A DNA stretch of 64,000 bases from Cycas panzhihuaensis (lineage: Eukaryota > Cycadophyta), in contig CM041465.1 in the NCBI GenBank assembly GCA_023213395.1, forward strand, positions 223,579,741-223,643,740, read 5' to 3'. Position numbers and translations under genes: made by a program. Below, one piece after another: positions 35,442 to 45,999 of this stretch. The notes below the pieces were generated by a model. That model was not told the DNA's origin and searched no databases. It saw nothing but the letters and a program-made list of their open reading frames with translations. The stretch's first letter is position 1. The number at the start of each line of letters is the position of its first letter.

Positions 35442-35446
35442 TTTGA
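35442..35446. repeat. Target-site duplication TTTGA, left copy
   Basis: Matches TTTGA at 40,644-40,648, exactly flanking the copia LTRs. Confidence 0.95.
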
Positions 35447-35666
35447 TGTTAAGATATAATGTTTTATCTAGGACAGAAAAGGGGGTCATGTTAGACCAAC
35501 CCTTAAATGCTCTCATGAGATCATGCCACTTGGCAATATCTGAGTGATAGGTTACATTAGTGGTTGTAACCAACTCATGACTCTTGTATACTTAAGAAAA
35601 TTGAATCTCAATAGAAAATCATCTCATTCCTTTCTCTGTTTGTTTCTGATCTGCATTTTTTCAACA
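35447..35666 (+). repeat. 5' LTR of the nested copia
   Basis: 220 bp, TGTTAAGATATAATG to TTTTTTCAACA. Confidence 0.95.
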
Positions 35667-35678
35667 TGGTATCAGAGC
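35667..35678 (+). promoter_or_regulatory. Primer-binding site of the nested copia
   Basis: TGGTATCAGAGC directly abuts the LTR. Confidence 0.95.
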
Positions 35679-36309
35679 AGGCTGGTCAAACTGACATCTC
35701 TTGAGGAGAATTCTTCCGTCTGTCAATTCTATCAAGTGTTGAAGGAAGATTTATCAATCTGCGTCATAAATTCTCCATCATACGGAATTGTGCGGGCTGC
35801 ATTTGGACATTGCTTTTTAACAAAGGTTTGATCGAGACGAAATTTTGCAGGGAGGTAGATCGAAGCACGTCGAACACATCTCTCTTTTGGAGTGAAGCAT
35901 TTTGAGGCCGTTTTCAAGCCCAAATCAGACCCTAACCAGTCCGCGCGTTTTTGGAGAAACCAGAGCAAAATTCTCTTCGATTTTCAAAAAAATCTGGGTA
36001 TTTCTGGTCTGAAATCCTTCACACTATAAATACGTTTGATTTGCATCCAAAATCAGAGGTTTATTTTGAGATTTTCCAGTGTTTTTTCTCAAAATTCAAA
36101 TTTCTGCCCTAGCCGCCATTTTTCCTTCTGGAGCCGATTTCTCTCATTTGAAAAGCAGTTTCGAAAATCTGACTTCAGATCCTCATAGGCGACTTGAAAA
36201 CCTACATTTTGAGGTACACTTCATTTTTGGCTGTACACCTAGGGTTTTGTATGAAAATTCGTACAGCTATACAGACTAGCCCTAAATCAGGTCCTTCAAT
36301 TCGAAAATC

Positions 36310-37271
36310 ATGTCTTCCTCCCTCATTACACTGTCTGAACCCGAAAAACTGACCAGTTCAAATTACCATGTGTGGAAAATCAAAATGGAGACCATTCTGA
36401 GGATGAAAGACGCCTGGGAAATTGCTAAAGGAAAGGAAACCCGTCCTCCTACTGGTGATGATAAATTGAAGAGCTGGATTGAAAGGAATAACTTGGGTAG
36501 TCTCACTCTAAAAATGTCTATTTCGATTCAGACTTGTCTATGTTTAAAACCGAACTGACTTCCAAACTGAAATGTTTAGAAAACCTATATGGTCAAAAGA
36601 ATAAAGCGAGGATAATCACACTCAAAGAAGAGTTGTACAAACTCCATATAAAAGAAAACGAAGCAAAGAGAAGAATTTATGCATAAAATCATCACCGTGA
36701 GAAATAATCTTCGAAAATGGAGGAATGATATCCGAACAAGACCTTGTAGAAATAGTAATAGCAAGTCGCCCAAATCTTTTGATACCATTGTTAACACTAT
36801 CAACGATGCGGTGATAGGTTGGATAAATTAACTCTTGATGACTTGACAGGACTGCTATTAAGACAGGAGCAGAGAAACAAAAGATATGAAAATACGACAG
36901 AGTTAGAAGATGCTTTTGCATCCAGATTGAATCGCGGGCAAAGAGGAAGACAACAATTTCGTGCACCAAGCAGAATGTCAGATTCCAGAGGTCGAGGACG
37001 CTGGTCAAATTCCAGAGGACGAGGACGCAGTAGAGAAAATAGAATATGCTACAACTGTGGACGAACTGGACACTTCGCCAACAATTGCAGGATCTTTGAC
37101 ATATGTTGCTACTGCGTACAGAGTGGACACTATCCTTATCAGTGTCCTCAAAGACGAAATGAAATTTACAAAAGAAAAAGACCTATCGGCGGATACAGCA
37201 GAGAAAAAGATGAAGAAGAAGAAGAAGAAGAAGAGGAGACTGCTTCCATCACAAAGACCGTTACGGAATGA
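36310..37271 (+). pseudogene. Nested copia Gag, frameshifted
   Basis: ATG at 36,310 opens MSSSLITLSEPEKLTSSNYHVW, a copia Gag N-terminus (UBN2). The frame slips near 36,500 and again before 36,819. The C-terminal half (36,819-37,271) has SRGRGRWSNSRGRGRSR and two intact zinc knuckles, CYNCGRTGHFANNC and CCYCVQSGHYPYQC, then a (GAA)n-encoded poly-Glu run at about 37,209-37,236. The Gag frame ends in a TGA that overlaps the ATG of the protease frame (ATGA at 37,268-37,271). Copia normally has one continuous Gag-Pol frame, so I read this as a one-base change beside the poly-Glu repeat. Confidence 0.85.
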
Positions 37272-40200
37272 AAGACAAAGACATTTGGTACATAGATTCA
37301 GGAGCCTCTAAACACATGACAAGTCAGGAAGACTGGTTTCAAACCATAAGTCCATACAATATGGACAAGTCCGTGGAGCTGGGTGATAAGTACTCCCTTA
37401 ACATCAAAGGGATTGGAACCATTTTAGTAAATCTGAATGGAAATGAAAGAAAAATTGGAAATGTTCTCTATGTACCAGACCTGAAAATGAATCTTCTTTC
37501 AGTCTCTCAACTAAGCAAAAAGGGACTGAGGACCATTTTCGATGAAGAAGGGAATTTCCACATCCTGGATATGAAAAAAGACGGGAAAATTGTTGGAAAA
37601 GGGATCAGATGCAATGATCTCTACAAACTTCTGTCAAATCCTGTCCTTGTTTGGAAGAAAAAGCTTGTACTGCTCTTAAATCTGATAATAAAGTATGGCA
37701 TTTAAGGTATGGACATCTCCCAATTGACACACTTAAACAAATGGAAAAGTCAGAAATGGTAAATGGTTTACCTAATATCTCTTCAGATACATTTGTTTGT
37801 AAAGGTTGTCAACTCGAAAGCACATAGGTTTCCTTTTAAAGAAAGCACTTGGAAATCTCGTCTAAATTAGATCCGTACACCTGAGATATTTGTGGCCCTA
37901 TTTCACCAATCGATAAACGGATGCAGATATTTCTTAACTTTCATTGATGATTTCACTCGAAAAGTTTGGGTATACTTTTTACATAATAAGTTTGAAGTCT
38001 TTGAAACATTTAAAGAATTCAAGGCAGAAGTTGAGCTAGAATCAGGAATGAAAATCAAGTGTATCAGGTCAGATGGAGGAGGAGAATATATGTCGAATGA
38101 GTTTCTAAATTACTGCAAATACAGAGGAATTCATAGACAAGTAACAACTCCCTATACTCCTCAGTCAAATGGAGTAGCTGAAAGAAAGAATAGAACCTTG
38201 ATGGAGATGGCTCGAAGCATGATGTATGGAACAAAGATATCAAAGACATCGAAAGGTAGCGAAGCACAAAGATGCTACTTGATAAATAGAAGTCCAACCA
38301 GGATACTGAAGAACGTCACTCCAGAGGAAGCTTGGACAGGTTTGAAACCCGATGTAAGTTTTCTCAAGGTTTTTGGCAGTCAAGCATTTGTGCATATTCC
38401 TGATAAAAAGAGGTCCAAATTAGATGCAAAAAGTATAGAATGTGTTTTGATAGGATATAGTAAAAATTCAAAGGCATATAAGTGCATAGATCCTAGAACA
38501 AATAAAATCTATGTGAGTAGAGATGTCATGTTTAATGAAGATAGCTCAGAAGAACCCTCACAGATCAAAATAATAGAAAGCGAAAAGGAACTGGGAACTG
38601 CCAGACATAGAATAATGCAGGAAGATGAGGAAGAAGGTCAGTCAGGAATCACTTCAGAAAATCAAGAAACTAGAGAAGAAAACGGGCTAGAAGAAGGACA
38701 AGTTGATTCGTCATCAACAACAAGTCAGGAAGACAACATCGAAAAGAAAGGACCATCATCACCAACTGATCAGGGAGACATCATCGAAAAAGGAAATCCA
38801 CAGAAGCAAAAAAAGCTGCCGAAATGGTATATCAAAACTGTTGAAGAAGGAAATATATTGGAACAAAAAACTCGAGGGCAAAGGTCAAGAGCTCTCCTAA
38901 GCAAGGTTGAACCACAGAATTTTGACGAAGCGAAAGATCATCCAGAATGGAGAGAAGCAATGGACAATGAAATAAATTCAATCAAGAAAAATCAAACGTG
39001 GGAATTAGTAGAGCTACATGCTAATAAATCTCAGAAGCGCAAATGGGTTTACAAAACAAAGAAAGGAGTTGATGGCCAAATTGAAAACACAAGGCAAGGT
39101 TAGTTGCAAAGGATATACTCAAACGTAGGTATAGATTATGATGAGACTTTCTCTCCAGAGCAAAGATGAACACAAGAAGGACAAGAATAGCCTTAATCAC
39201 GCCCAAGGTTGGGGAATCTCTCGGATGGACGTAAAAGTGCCTTCCTAAGCGGTGAGCTGGAAGAAGAGGTTTATATGCAACAACCGGATGGATACGAGCA
39301 GGGAAACGAAAATCTAGTCTGCAAATTGAAAAAGGCCTTGTATGGTCTAAAATAAGCACCGCGTGCCTAGTATGCAAAACTAGATCACTTTCTTGAAGAA
39401 AATAAGTTCATTCGGTGTAATTCAGATTCCAGTCTGTACATAACGAAAACAAACAACAAGATAACAATAATTGTTATTTATGTGGATGATATGCTGCTTA
39501 CTGGGAATGATGTAGAAGGAATCAAGTGGATCAAAAGTCAACTTCAAAGAAAAATTTGAAATGACAGATTTAGGTTCACTAAATTATTATTTGGGACTGG
39601 AAATAGGTCAACACCAAAACTATGTAACTTTGTCCCAAAGTAACTACATCAAAAGTCTACTTGTTCGATTTCAGATGGAAAACTGCAATCCATGCACCAC
39701 CCCCATGGAAACAAATTGCAATCTAACAGTAGATAATATGGAAAAGATGCCGATGCTACTCTGTACAGGCAAATGATTGGAAGTCTGATCTACCGACACC
39801 ACGGACGACATATCCTACTCAGTAGGACTAATATCAAGGTATATGCAGAATCCAAAGTTGAGACACTGGTAAGCAACAAAAAGAATTCTGAGATATCTCA
39901 AAGGAACAACAGATCTCAAGTTAGTCTATTCAAAGGGGCATCCAATCAAAATCACAGGATACTGCGATCTGATCAAGGTGCAACAAAGAACAAAGGAAAT
40001 CCACAAGTGGTTTTGTTTTTCTTGGGAGATTCAAAGAATCTCATGGTGCAAAGAAAAAACAACAAGTGGCTCTCTCTCTCTGAGCGTAATATAAAGCAGC
40101 CACATCAACAACCTATGAAGCCATCTGGTTAAGACAACTCTTACTCGATTTAAATCAACAGCAGAAAGAAGTAACTTCTCTAAAGTGTGACAACCAAAGT

Positions 40201-40416
40201 GCCATCAAGCTGACCAAAAATCCAATTTTGCATGCAAGAACAAAACATATTCAAGTTCATCATCACTTTATAAGAGAAAAAGTGCAGAACAAAGAAATAG
40301 ACTTGGAATACTGTCCGACATCTGAACAAGTTGCAGATCTTCTGACAAAACCTCTTGGGAGAGAAAGACTCAGATATTTGAGAGACAAGATTGGAATTTT
40401 AGAGATAAAACATTAA
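37268..40416 (+). pseudogene. Nested copia Pol (PR-IN-RT-RNase H), frameshifted
   Basis: The protease frame begins MKDKDIWYIDSGASKHMT (catalytic D-S-G near 37,295). It ends at 37,705 after NVLYVPDLKMNLLSV. A short broken pre-integrase stretch (HLRYGHLPIDTLKQM) follows. Integrase to pre-RT is open from 37,892 to 39,103: FIDDFTRKVWVYFL, CIRSDGGGEYMS and SNGVAERKNRT, with the first catalytic Asp (DICGP) in a shifted frame just upstream. RT starts at about 39,000 (KRKWVYKTKKG) and has an intact YVDD at 39,479-39,490. The middle is broken by indels at 39,103-39,240 and 39,550. The C-terminal RNase H end is open at 40,228-40,416 (ARTKHIQVHHHFIREKV, EQVADLLTKPLGRERL). Confidence 0.9.
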
Positions 40417-40423
40417 GAGGGGG
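40415..40423 (+). promoter_or_regulatory. Polypurine tract of the nested copia
   Basis: AAGAGGGGG immediately precedes the TGTTAAG of the 3' LTR. Confidence 0.9.
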
Positions 40424-40643
40424 TGTTAAGATATAATGTTTTATCTAGGACAGAAAAGAGGGTCATGTTAGACCAACCCTTAAATGCTCTTATGAGATCA
40501 TGCCACTTGGCAATATCTGAGTGATAGGTTACATTAGTGGTTGTAACCAACTCATGACTCTTGTATACTTAAGAAAATTGAATCTCAATAGAAAATCATC
40601 TCATTCCTTTCTCTGTTTGTTTCTGATCTGCGTTTTTTCAACA
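40424..40643 (+). repeat. 3' LTR of the nested copia
   Basis: 220 bp; differs from the 5' LTR by G/A, C/T and A/G only. Confidence 0.95.
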
Positions 40644-40648
40644 TTTGA
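40644..40648. repeat. Target-site duplication TTTGA, right copy
   Basis: Matches 35,442-35,446. Confidence 0.95.
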
Positions 40649-40845
40649 TCCTCCTCTCTTCTGCTCAGAAGGACGTTGATCCAGACCATTTCTAGCCTGG
40701 AGTCCACATCGATTGATACAGATTTGAATTGCTTGGCTATGAAACCTACGTGTGCCCTCCACCCAATGGCAACATCTGGTATCATGCAAAGAATAAAGGA
40801 GGACGGTGGATGGCAGCAACGTAGCAGGGCGGCGGCAGCATTCAC
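40649..40845 (-). pseudogene. Possible first exon of the captured gene
   Basis: A GC-richer minus-strand open stretch begins with GTG where an ATG would suit (ACCGCCGTGAATGCTGCC). It encodes NAAAALLRCCHPPSSF and then GWRAHVGFIAKQFKSVS, an Ala/Arg-rich beginning like an organellar targeting peptide. On the minus strand it lies upstream of the DNL zinc-finger fragment, with only the nested copia and AT-rich sequence between. TATA-like motifs (RC TTATAAAATA) sit just upstream near 40,880-40,895. I infer it may be the first exon of the same captured gene; I did not recognise it as a known protein. Confidence 0.35.
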
Positions 40846-40849
40846 GGCG

Positions 40850-42161
40850 GTGCACTTAAACGTCTTCTCTTCTTTTATATTTTTTATTTTATAAGGTTCA
40901 AAAAATTTAACTAAAATTAATATTATTTCGAATCCAAGTTTTAAAGGGAATTAGATCCTTTGATGTTTAGCCCTCAGTCCCATGTCCCTACATGTGACCG
41001 TAATTTATCATTAAATGGGCCATTTCACTTTTTTATAAAACTTTTCCTTTTATTTTTTATTTTACATAGGGTACCTAGTAAATTTTTGCCATAACTTTTG
41101 ACTGGGTCATTGGTTTCTGATAAAACCTATCCTATTGTGTCTAGAAAATTTCAAGATATGATTTCAACTGATCATATGACCTATTTGAAGCAAATTTGAC
41201 CAGGTTTTAATGAGTTCAAAGTCAGACATTAATTTTTAGAGCTTTTTTAAACTATTTTCATAAAATCTATTTTTGATTAGATTATATTTTATCACAGGGA
41301 GATTATTTTCTACCCAGATCTATTTTGCAGTCATCTATTATCAACAAAATTAATCATCATTTACTCATTATATTTTTTAAGATTTATTTTAATCACTATT
41401 TTAATCAGTAAAAGTGACACTTTAGAGTTTCTTTAGCACTTTACCATAAAAGTACTTGTTGCTATTTTTACTATAACTTTTCTTTTTCATATCAGAATTT
41501 AGTTCTGTTAGTTTCGTTGGGAATATGACTCACTTCTCTTTGAACTGACACTATTATTTATAAGTTTTAAAGTGTTTTTTCAGATTTTCAAAGCCATCAA
41601 AGTTGAGTTACTTAATAGCCTCTAATTTATCATTATTATATATTTACATATATTATTTCTCAAAAAATTTCAGCTAAAAATATATTAAGTGGGTCCTTAA
41701 ACCATATTTAACTATTTTACATTATTCTACAATTTTTTATTAGCATTTTTATAATATTTTAAGCTCCAGGCTCTTGTTAAGCCTTAAAAGGAGGTTTGTA
41801 TCTTTGGTTTATTAAAATTTGACTTATAGAAACCTGTTTTCAAAACGGTTAATTCCATTGAATAGTACTTTCATTGATCTTCATATTGGTATAATTTTAC
41901 GTTATTCTGACATTGTTTAGTATAGCTTTGAAGCTTCTAAACTTGAGTAATTTAGTATATCCTAATAGGCTTTCACTTACTTCTTGCACTTATAACAGTT
42001 GTATTTACTTGATATACTTTCCAAAGGCATCTTTCATTTTTTCAAAGGGCATTACATTTCTTTCAAAAATTATATTTGAAATCATATACATTTATTCATT
42101 TATTGAGTTCTTTGACTTGGTAAAAATATATTTCTTTTTATGTACTAAAGTTTTCGATAAA
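40850..42161 (+). other. Leader of the gag-only element, 3' part
   Basis: AT-rich and without conserved protein. It contains the motif CCATAACTTTT at about 41,088 and CTATAACTTTTC at 41,471, seen also in the leaders of other elements here. Confidence 0.5.
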
Positions 42162-42640
42162 ATGACAATCAAACTTGATCAAGTACAATTTCTTATTTTT
42201 GATGGCCATAACTTTTCATAATGGCATAAGACAATGTAATATTATTTTATTATATATAATCTTTGGAGTTACCTACAAGATGAATATAATGTTAGTATTA
42301 AAGAAAACATTAAAAAAGATAATAAAGCCTTAGCTTTATTATTTTACACTATAGATGATGAAATATTTCTAAAGTTTGTGAACTAACAACTTCTAAATTT
42401 GTATGGGATATTTTGATTTCTACTTATGGGGGAGATACCCTCAATGAATTTAACATTGATGTTGAGTATGTAAGATAGGTGCTAGAACAGGTGGATTGTA
42501 ATGAAAAGACCAAGGAAGATTCAAGTGAAATGCATGATCATCTTATTAAACAAGATCTTGATTCTCCATTTGAAGGGGAGAGATATGATGATATGATAGT
42601 TGTTCACAACACAAAGTTTTTAGAAGACAAAGTTTAAGTT
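42162..42640 (+). pseudogene. Gag of the gag-only element, broken
   Basis: ATG at 42,162 gives MTIKLDQVQFLIFDGHNFS, a UBN2-type copia Gag start. After frame slips it continues with ENIKKDNKALALLFYTIDD, STYGGDTLNEFN, EDSSEMHDHLIKQD and HNTKFLEDKV. The last motifs match the gag of the 53,089 element (SNQMNDHIN, THKTKILEDKV). No zinc knuckle, protease or other Pol domain follows; the sequence changes into an unrelated gypsy relic by about 42,780. Confidence 0.65.
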
Positions 42641-42779
42641 TAAAGTTTTCCAGTTAACAAAATCAAAGTTACAGCTACACATCCACATTCAAATCAAAGC
42701 TAAGTTGCTTCATACAATTTTAAGCTAAAGCTAGGTTTTTCTTAAGTATATGCAAGACTTGATCCATGTCTTGGAGCTT

Positions 42780-45000
42780 TTGTTGGATCATAGCCACTCA
42801 AAGATTGGTTACCAAAGTATGGGGTTATGGCTAGGGATATCCATAAACTCATGAATAGATACGTACTGATGGCTAAGTGATGAGACAATTTATACCAATA
42901 TTCTACAAGAGGTAACTAAGAAGTCCATTTATTTTGATGTTTGAAGAAAAGCAATGTAAGTATGTTTTTAGAGTTTTATTGAGAACTTCTAATTGACCAT
43001 CTATTTGGGGATGGTAGGCTAAGATTATATTGTATGAAGTCTCTAATATGAGGAAGAATTCCTACCAAAATGAGCTACTAAATTAGGATCTTTATCATAA
43101 ATTCTTATTAATGAAAATCCATAAAGACAAAAAATAGATTGGATGCATAGGCCAATAAGGTGAGACATTTAATAGGATGTGTAAATGAGAAATAAATAGG
43201 TATACTTAGTTAATCTATTAATAATTACTAAGATGGAGTTGAATCTAGTGGATGATAGTAGGCCTATGATGAAGTCCATTGTGATGTTTAGGCATTTACC
43301 TTTAGGGATGTATAGGGGTTGAAGGAGGCCCAATTGAGTCTCAGTATCTACTTTATTTCATTGGAAAGTATAATACTAAGAGATAAACCTAAAGATAACT
43401 AAATTCATATATGACTAGTAAAAATTACACTAAATATAACATTATATTTGACCAAACCTTAAGTGACCTCCTAAGGGGGTAGAGTGATACTTTGATAGAA
43501 TACGGGGAATGAAAAGGGAAGTAGGACGAACAAAAATATGATTCCTATATAAGAGGTGATTATTATACATGGACCAATCCTTATGATTATGGACTTTAAT
43601 TATCCATTAGACATAGTTAGGTTGGTCTTGGTTACTAGTGGCCAATTCTTGTAACCACATTAGTTGGGGTTTGGAGATTGCATTGATGGCAGCCTTATAG
43701 AGAAGGAAAGAGAGAGAATTTATGACAGCATTGTCATTTCATTTCTTATAGGTGATAATGAATTTAAACTCTTGAAGGTAATCAATCCACTTAACTTACT
43801 CCTTAGATAAAACTCAATGATCTAGAATGTGGCAAATATTGTGATGGTATGCTAGAATAGTGAATTTTGAACCAAGTAGATATTGGCATTATTTGTCCAC
43901 AACATATGGGAAAATGTTCATTTCTGTTTAGTATGTTGACAACTAGAATTCATGAAGTTTAAGGTTCCAACTTTCAATTGTTATTGGGTGAAAATTTTTC
44001 ATGAGGATAACACCTAAACAGAATCTAGAAGTATCACATCCTAGCTTGAAAGGTTGGGAGAAATCCAAGGTATCAAGGACTAAGGTGATTGTTATGATTA
44101 TTTCAAGGTGATTGGAGGCATAATCCATATTTTGTGACCATTTAAATAAGTCTTTATAGAGTATATTATTTAATGAGGCTATAAGAGAATCATAATTCTT
44201 AACAAATTATCAGTAGAATCTTGTGAGCTCTAGGAAAATGCATAATTAGGTGAGAATTTTAGGGGTAGGTCAAGTAGTAATGACTAAAATTTTATTAAGG
44301 TCAATATGGTTTTCCTCCAAAGAAATGATATATCTTAAGTATTATGACTTAGTCTTACTCAATTTACATTTGGATAGCTTAGCATAGAGTTGATTTTAGG
44401 TGAGGAACTAAAGGGTAGTTTCTAAATGTTAAAGGTGAAGAGACATGTCAAATCTATAAATAACTATATCATCAAAGAAAATAATAATAAATTTTTGAAG
44501 GTAATAGGTGAATATCTTATTTATTAAGGCTTAAAATGTAACCATGGCATTAGAGAGGCCAAAGAGAATGACTTAGAATTTAAAATAGTCATGATATGTT
44601 TAGAATATAGTCTCATGTCAATCTTCAAGGATAATGAGGATTTGATAGTAGCCTGATTGAAGATCAAGTTTGGAGAATATGGTGGCACCTTAGTTTTAAT
44701 TTAAAATATCATCAATCCTCAAGGTTAGGAGCTTATTTTTTATGGTAATTTTGTTAAGTTCTTAGTGATTGATGTATAATAAAAAAGATCCATCACTTTT
44801 ATGGATGAGGATGATAAGGGTAACATATGGGTCTTTATTAGGTTGAATGATCCCTATGTCCATTAGGTCATTTGTAATTATTTTATTTTTTATTTTTTAA
44901 TAAAACTTTTGATATAGCCTAAGGTTGATAAGATTATGGGGGGTTTTGAGTTTAATGGTGTAATAACAACCATAATCTAGGGGAGGCCTATTTGGAAGAA
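42780..45000 (-). pseudogene. Ty3/gypsy RT-RNase H-integrase relic
   Basis: The minus strand holds a decayed gypsy pol. The clearest piece is RNase H at 43,943-44,128 (LDTLDFSQPFKLGCDTSRFCLGVILMKNFHPI), where the gypsy motif C/D-A-S-G is changed to C-D-T-S. RT lies upstream on that strand (about 44,140-44,960) and integrase-like pieces downstream (about 42,850-43,700), all with many stops. Neither LTR was found. Confidence 0.65.
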
Positions 45001-45595
45001 GAGTAGGGGTAGACTGGTACTTAGTGAGGATGTACTAAATTTCTAAGTGGATGTCAATGTGTACTTAGATATTATTAATCTGTATTATATATTTAACTCT
45101 ACTATTTAACTATCTGTACATTTAATTTAGGGAGATATGTTTATTGGGAGTAGGTTACAGATCATAAAGTTTATGTCTAGCCCATATTATGTTTGAATAG
45201 TATGAACAAATTATTAGGGGAGTTATTAGTGCTACAAGTTCTAAGAGCTTAGAGACACAGGACCCCATGGATAATATCTAATCCTGTGATGGATAAAGTG
45301 CACAAATTTAAAAACAAATAGTAAGTGCTAATCTAGATGTGTAAATTCTTTATTATTCATGCACAATAGAGACTACAACATTCTAGAAGGGAGTAGGTGA
45401 ACCTAATTTTAGGTAAAATATATAGGTCAAGTTACCTAACTAGGTATATATCAATGAAGTTAAGCGATGCAACACTATCAATTAAAATAGTGATAGGGTT
45501 TTTTCAAAATATGGCCTTAACATAAAGTGGCTCATGATAAGAGATAAAGGAGATAACAGATAAAGATAATTTTGGGCAGTCAAAGTTGGATCCTT
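45001..45595. other. Gene-free interval before the old copia
   Basis: AT-rich; no recognised coding region. It may be the 5' continuation of the minus-strand gypsy relic. Confidence 0.35.
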
Positions 45596-45926
45596 TGTTA
45601 CAATGGTATTATAACCACCTATCAAATACTATTCATATGGTGTAATATTGAATAGATAATGTTGATATAATAATATGGTGTAATGAGTCGACAAATGTAA
45701 GTAATTGTATATTCGAGACACTTATGATCTATAAATATAGATCTAAGGTCCATTGTAATGTAAGATGATAGATTTACAAAAATATAACAATAATAATATT
45801 TTTTGGTGGGTTTTTCCCACATGGGTTCCCACATCAAATCTATCTATCTTATGTGCATATTCTATTCAAGTCTATTGTGTTCATAAAAAATCTTGATCTT
45901 GTTTGCATATAAGGCATTTCCTAATA
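45596..45926 (+). repeat. 5' LTR of the old copia
   Basis: 331 bp; contains CTATAAATATAGATC at about 45,730, a TATA-box-like site. Confidence 0.85.
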
Positions 45927-45999
45927 TGGTATTAGAGTGATAAAAGTTGTATAAGGAGACACATGTTGTCTGAATCATCTAATCATTGGTTTCCAGGTC

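Larger units (their letters stand above)
35447..40643 (+). mobile_element. Young Ty1/copia element nested in the leader
   Basis: 5,197 bp. Identical-length 220-bp LTRs differ at three positions (all transitions, about 1.4%). There is a PBS immediately after the 5' LTR, a polypurine tract (AAGAGGGGG) immediately before the 3' LTR, and a perfect TTTGA duplication. Domain order gag-PR-IN-RT-RH is copia. This is the least diverged LTR pair in the window, yet the coding region already carries several frameshifts. It may therefore have been mobilised in trans or decayed quickly. Confidence 0.95.
32586..42650 (+). mobile_element. Gag-only LTR element, 3' end lost, with nested copia
   Basis: A + strand 5' LTR, PBS, a long leader and a short gag (42,162-42,640) belong to the same family as the element at 53,089-57,680. 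Shared features are LTR ends, the LTR hairpin, leader motifs (AGATCTGTGCAGGAACA against AAATCTGTGTAGTAACA) and gag sequence (STYGGDTLN against SIYGGETLN). The leader is interrupted by a copia with its own duplication (35,442-40,648) and contains an antisense host gene fragment. No polypurine tract or 3' LTR was found after gag, so the 3' end is deleted. Confidence 0.7.

Noticed and set aside
36622-37008. 128-codon minus-strand open frame
   Set aside because: Antisense to the Gag of the nested copia; no domain.
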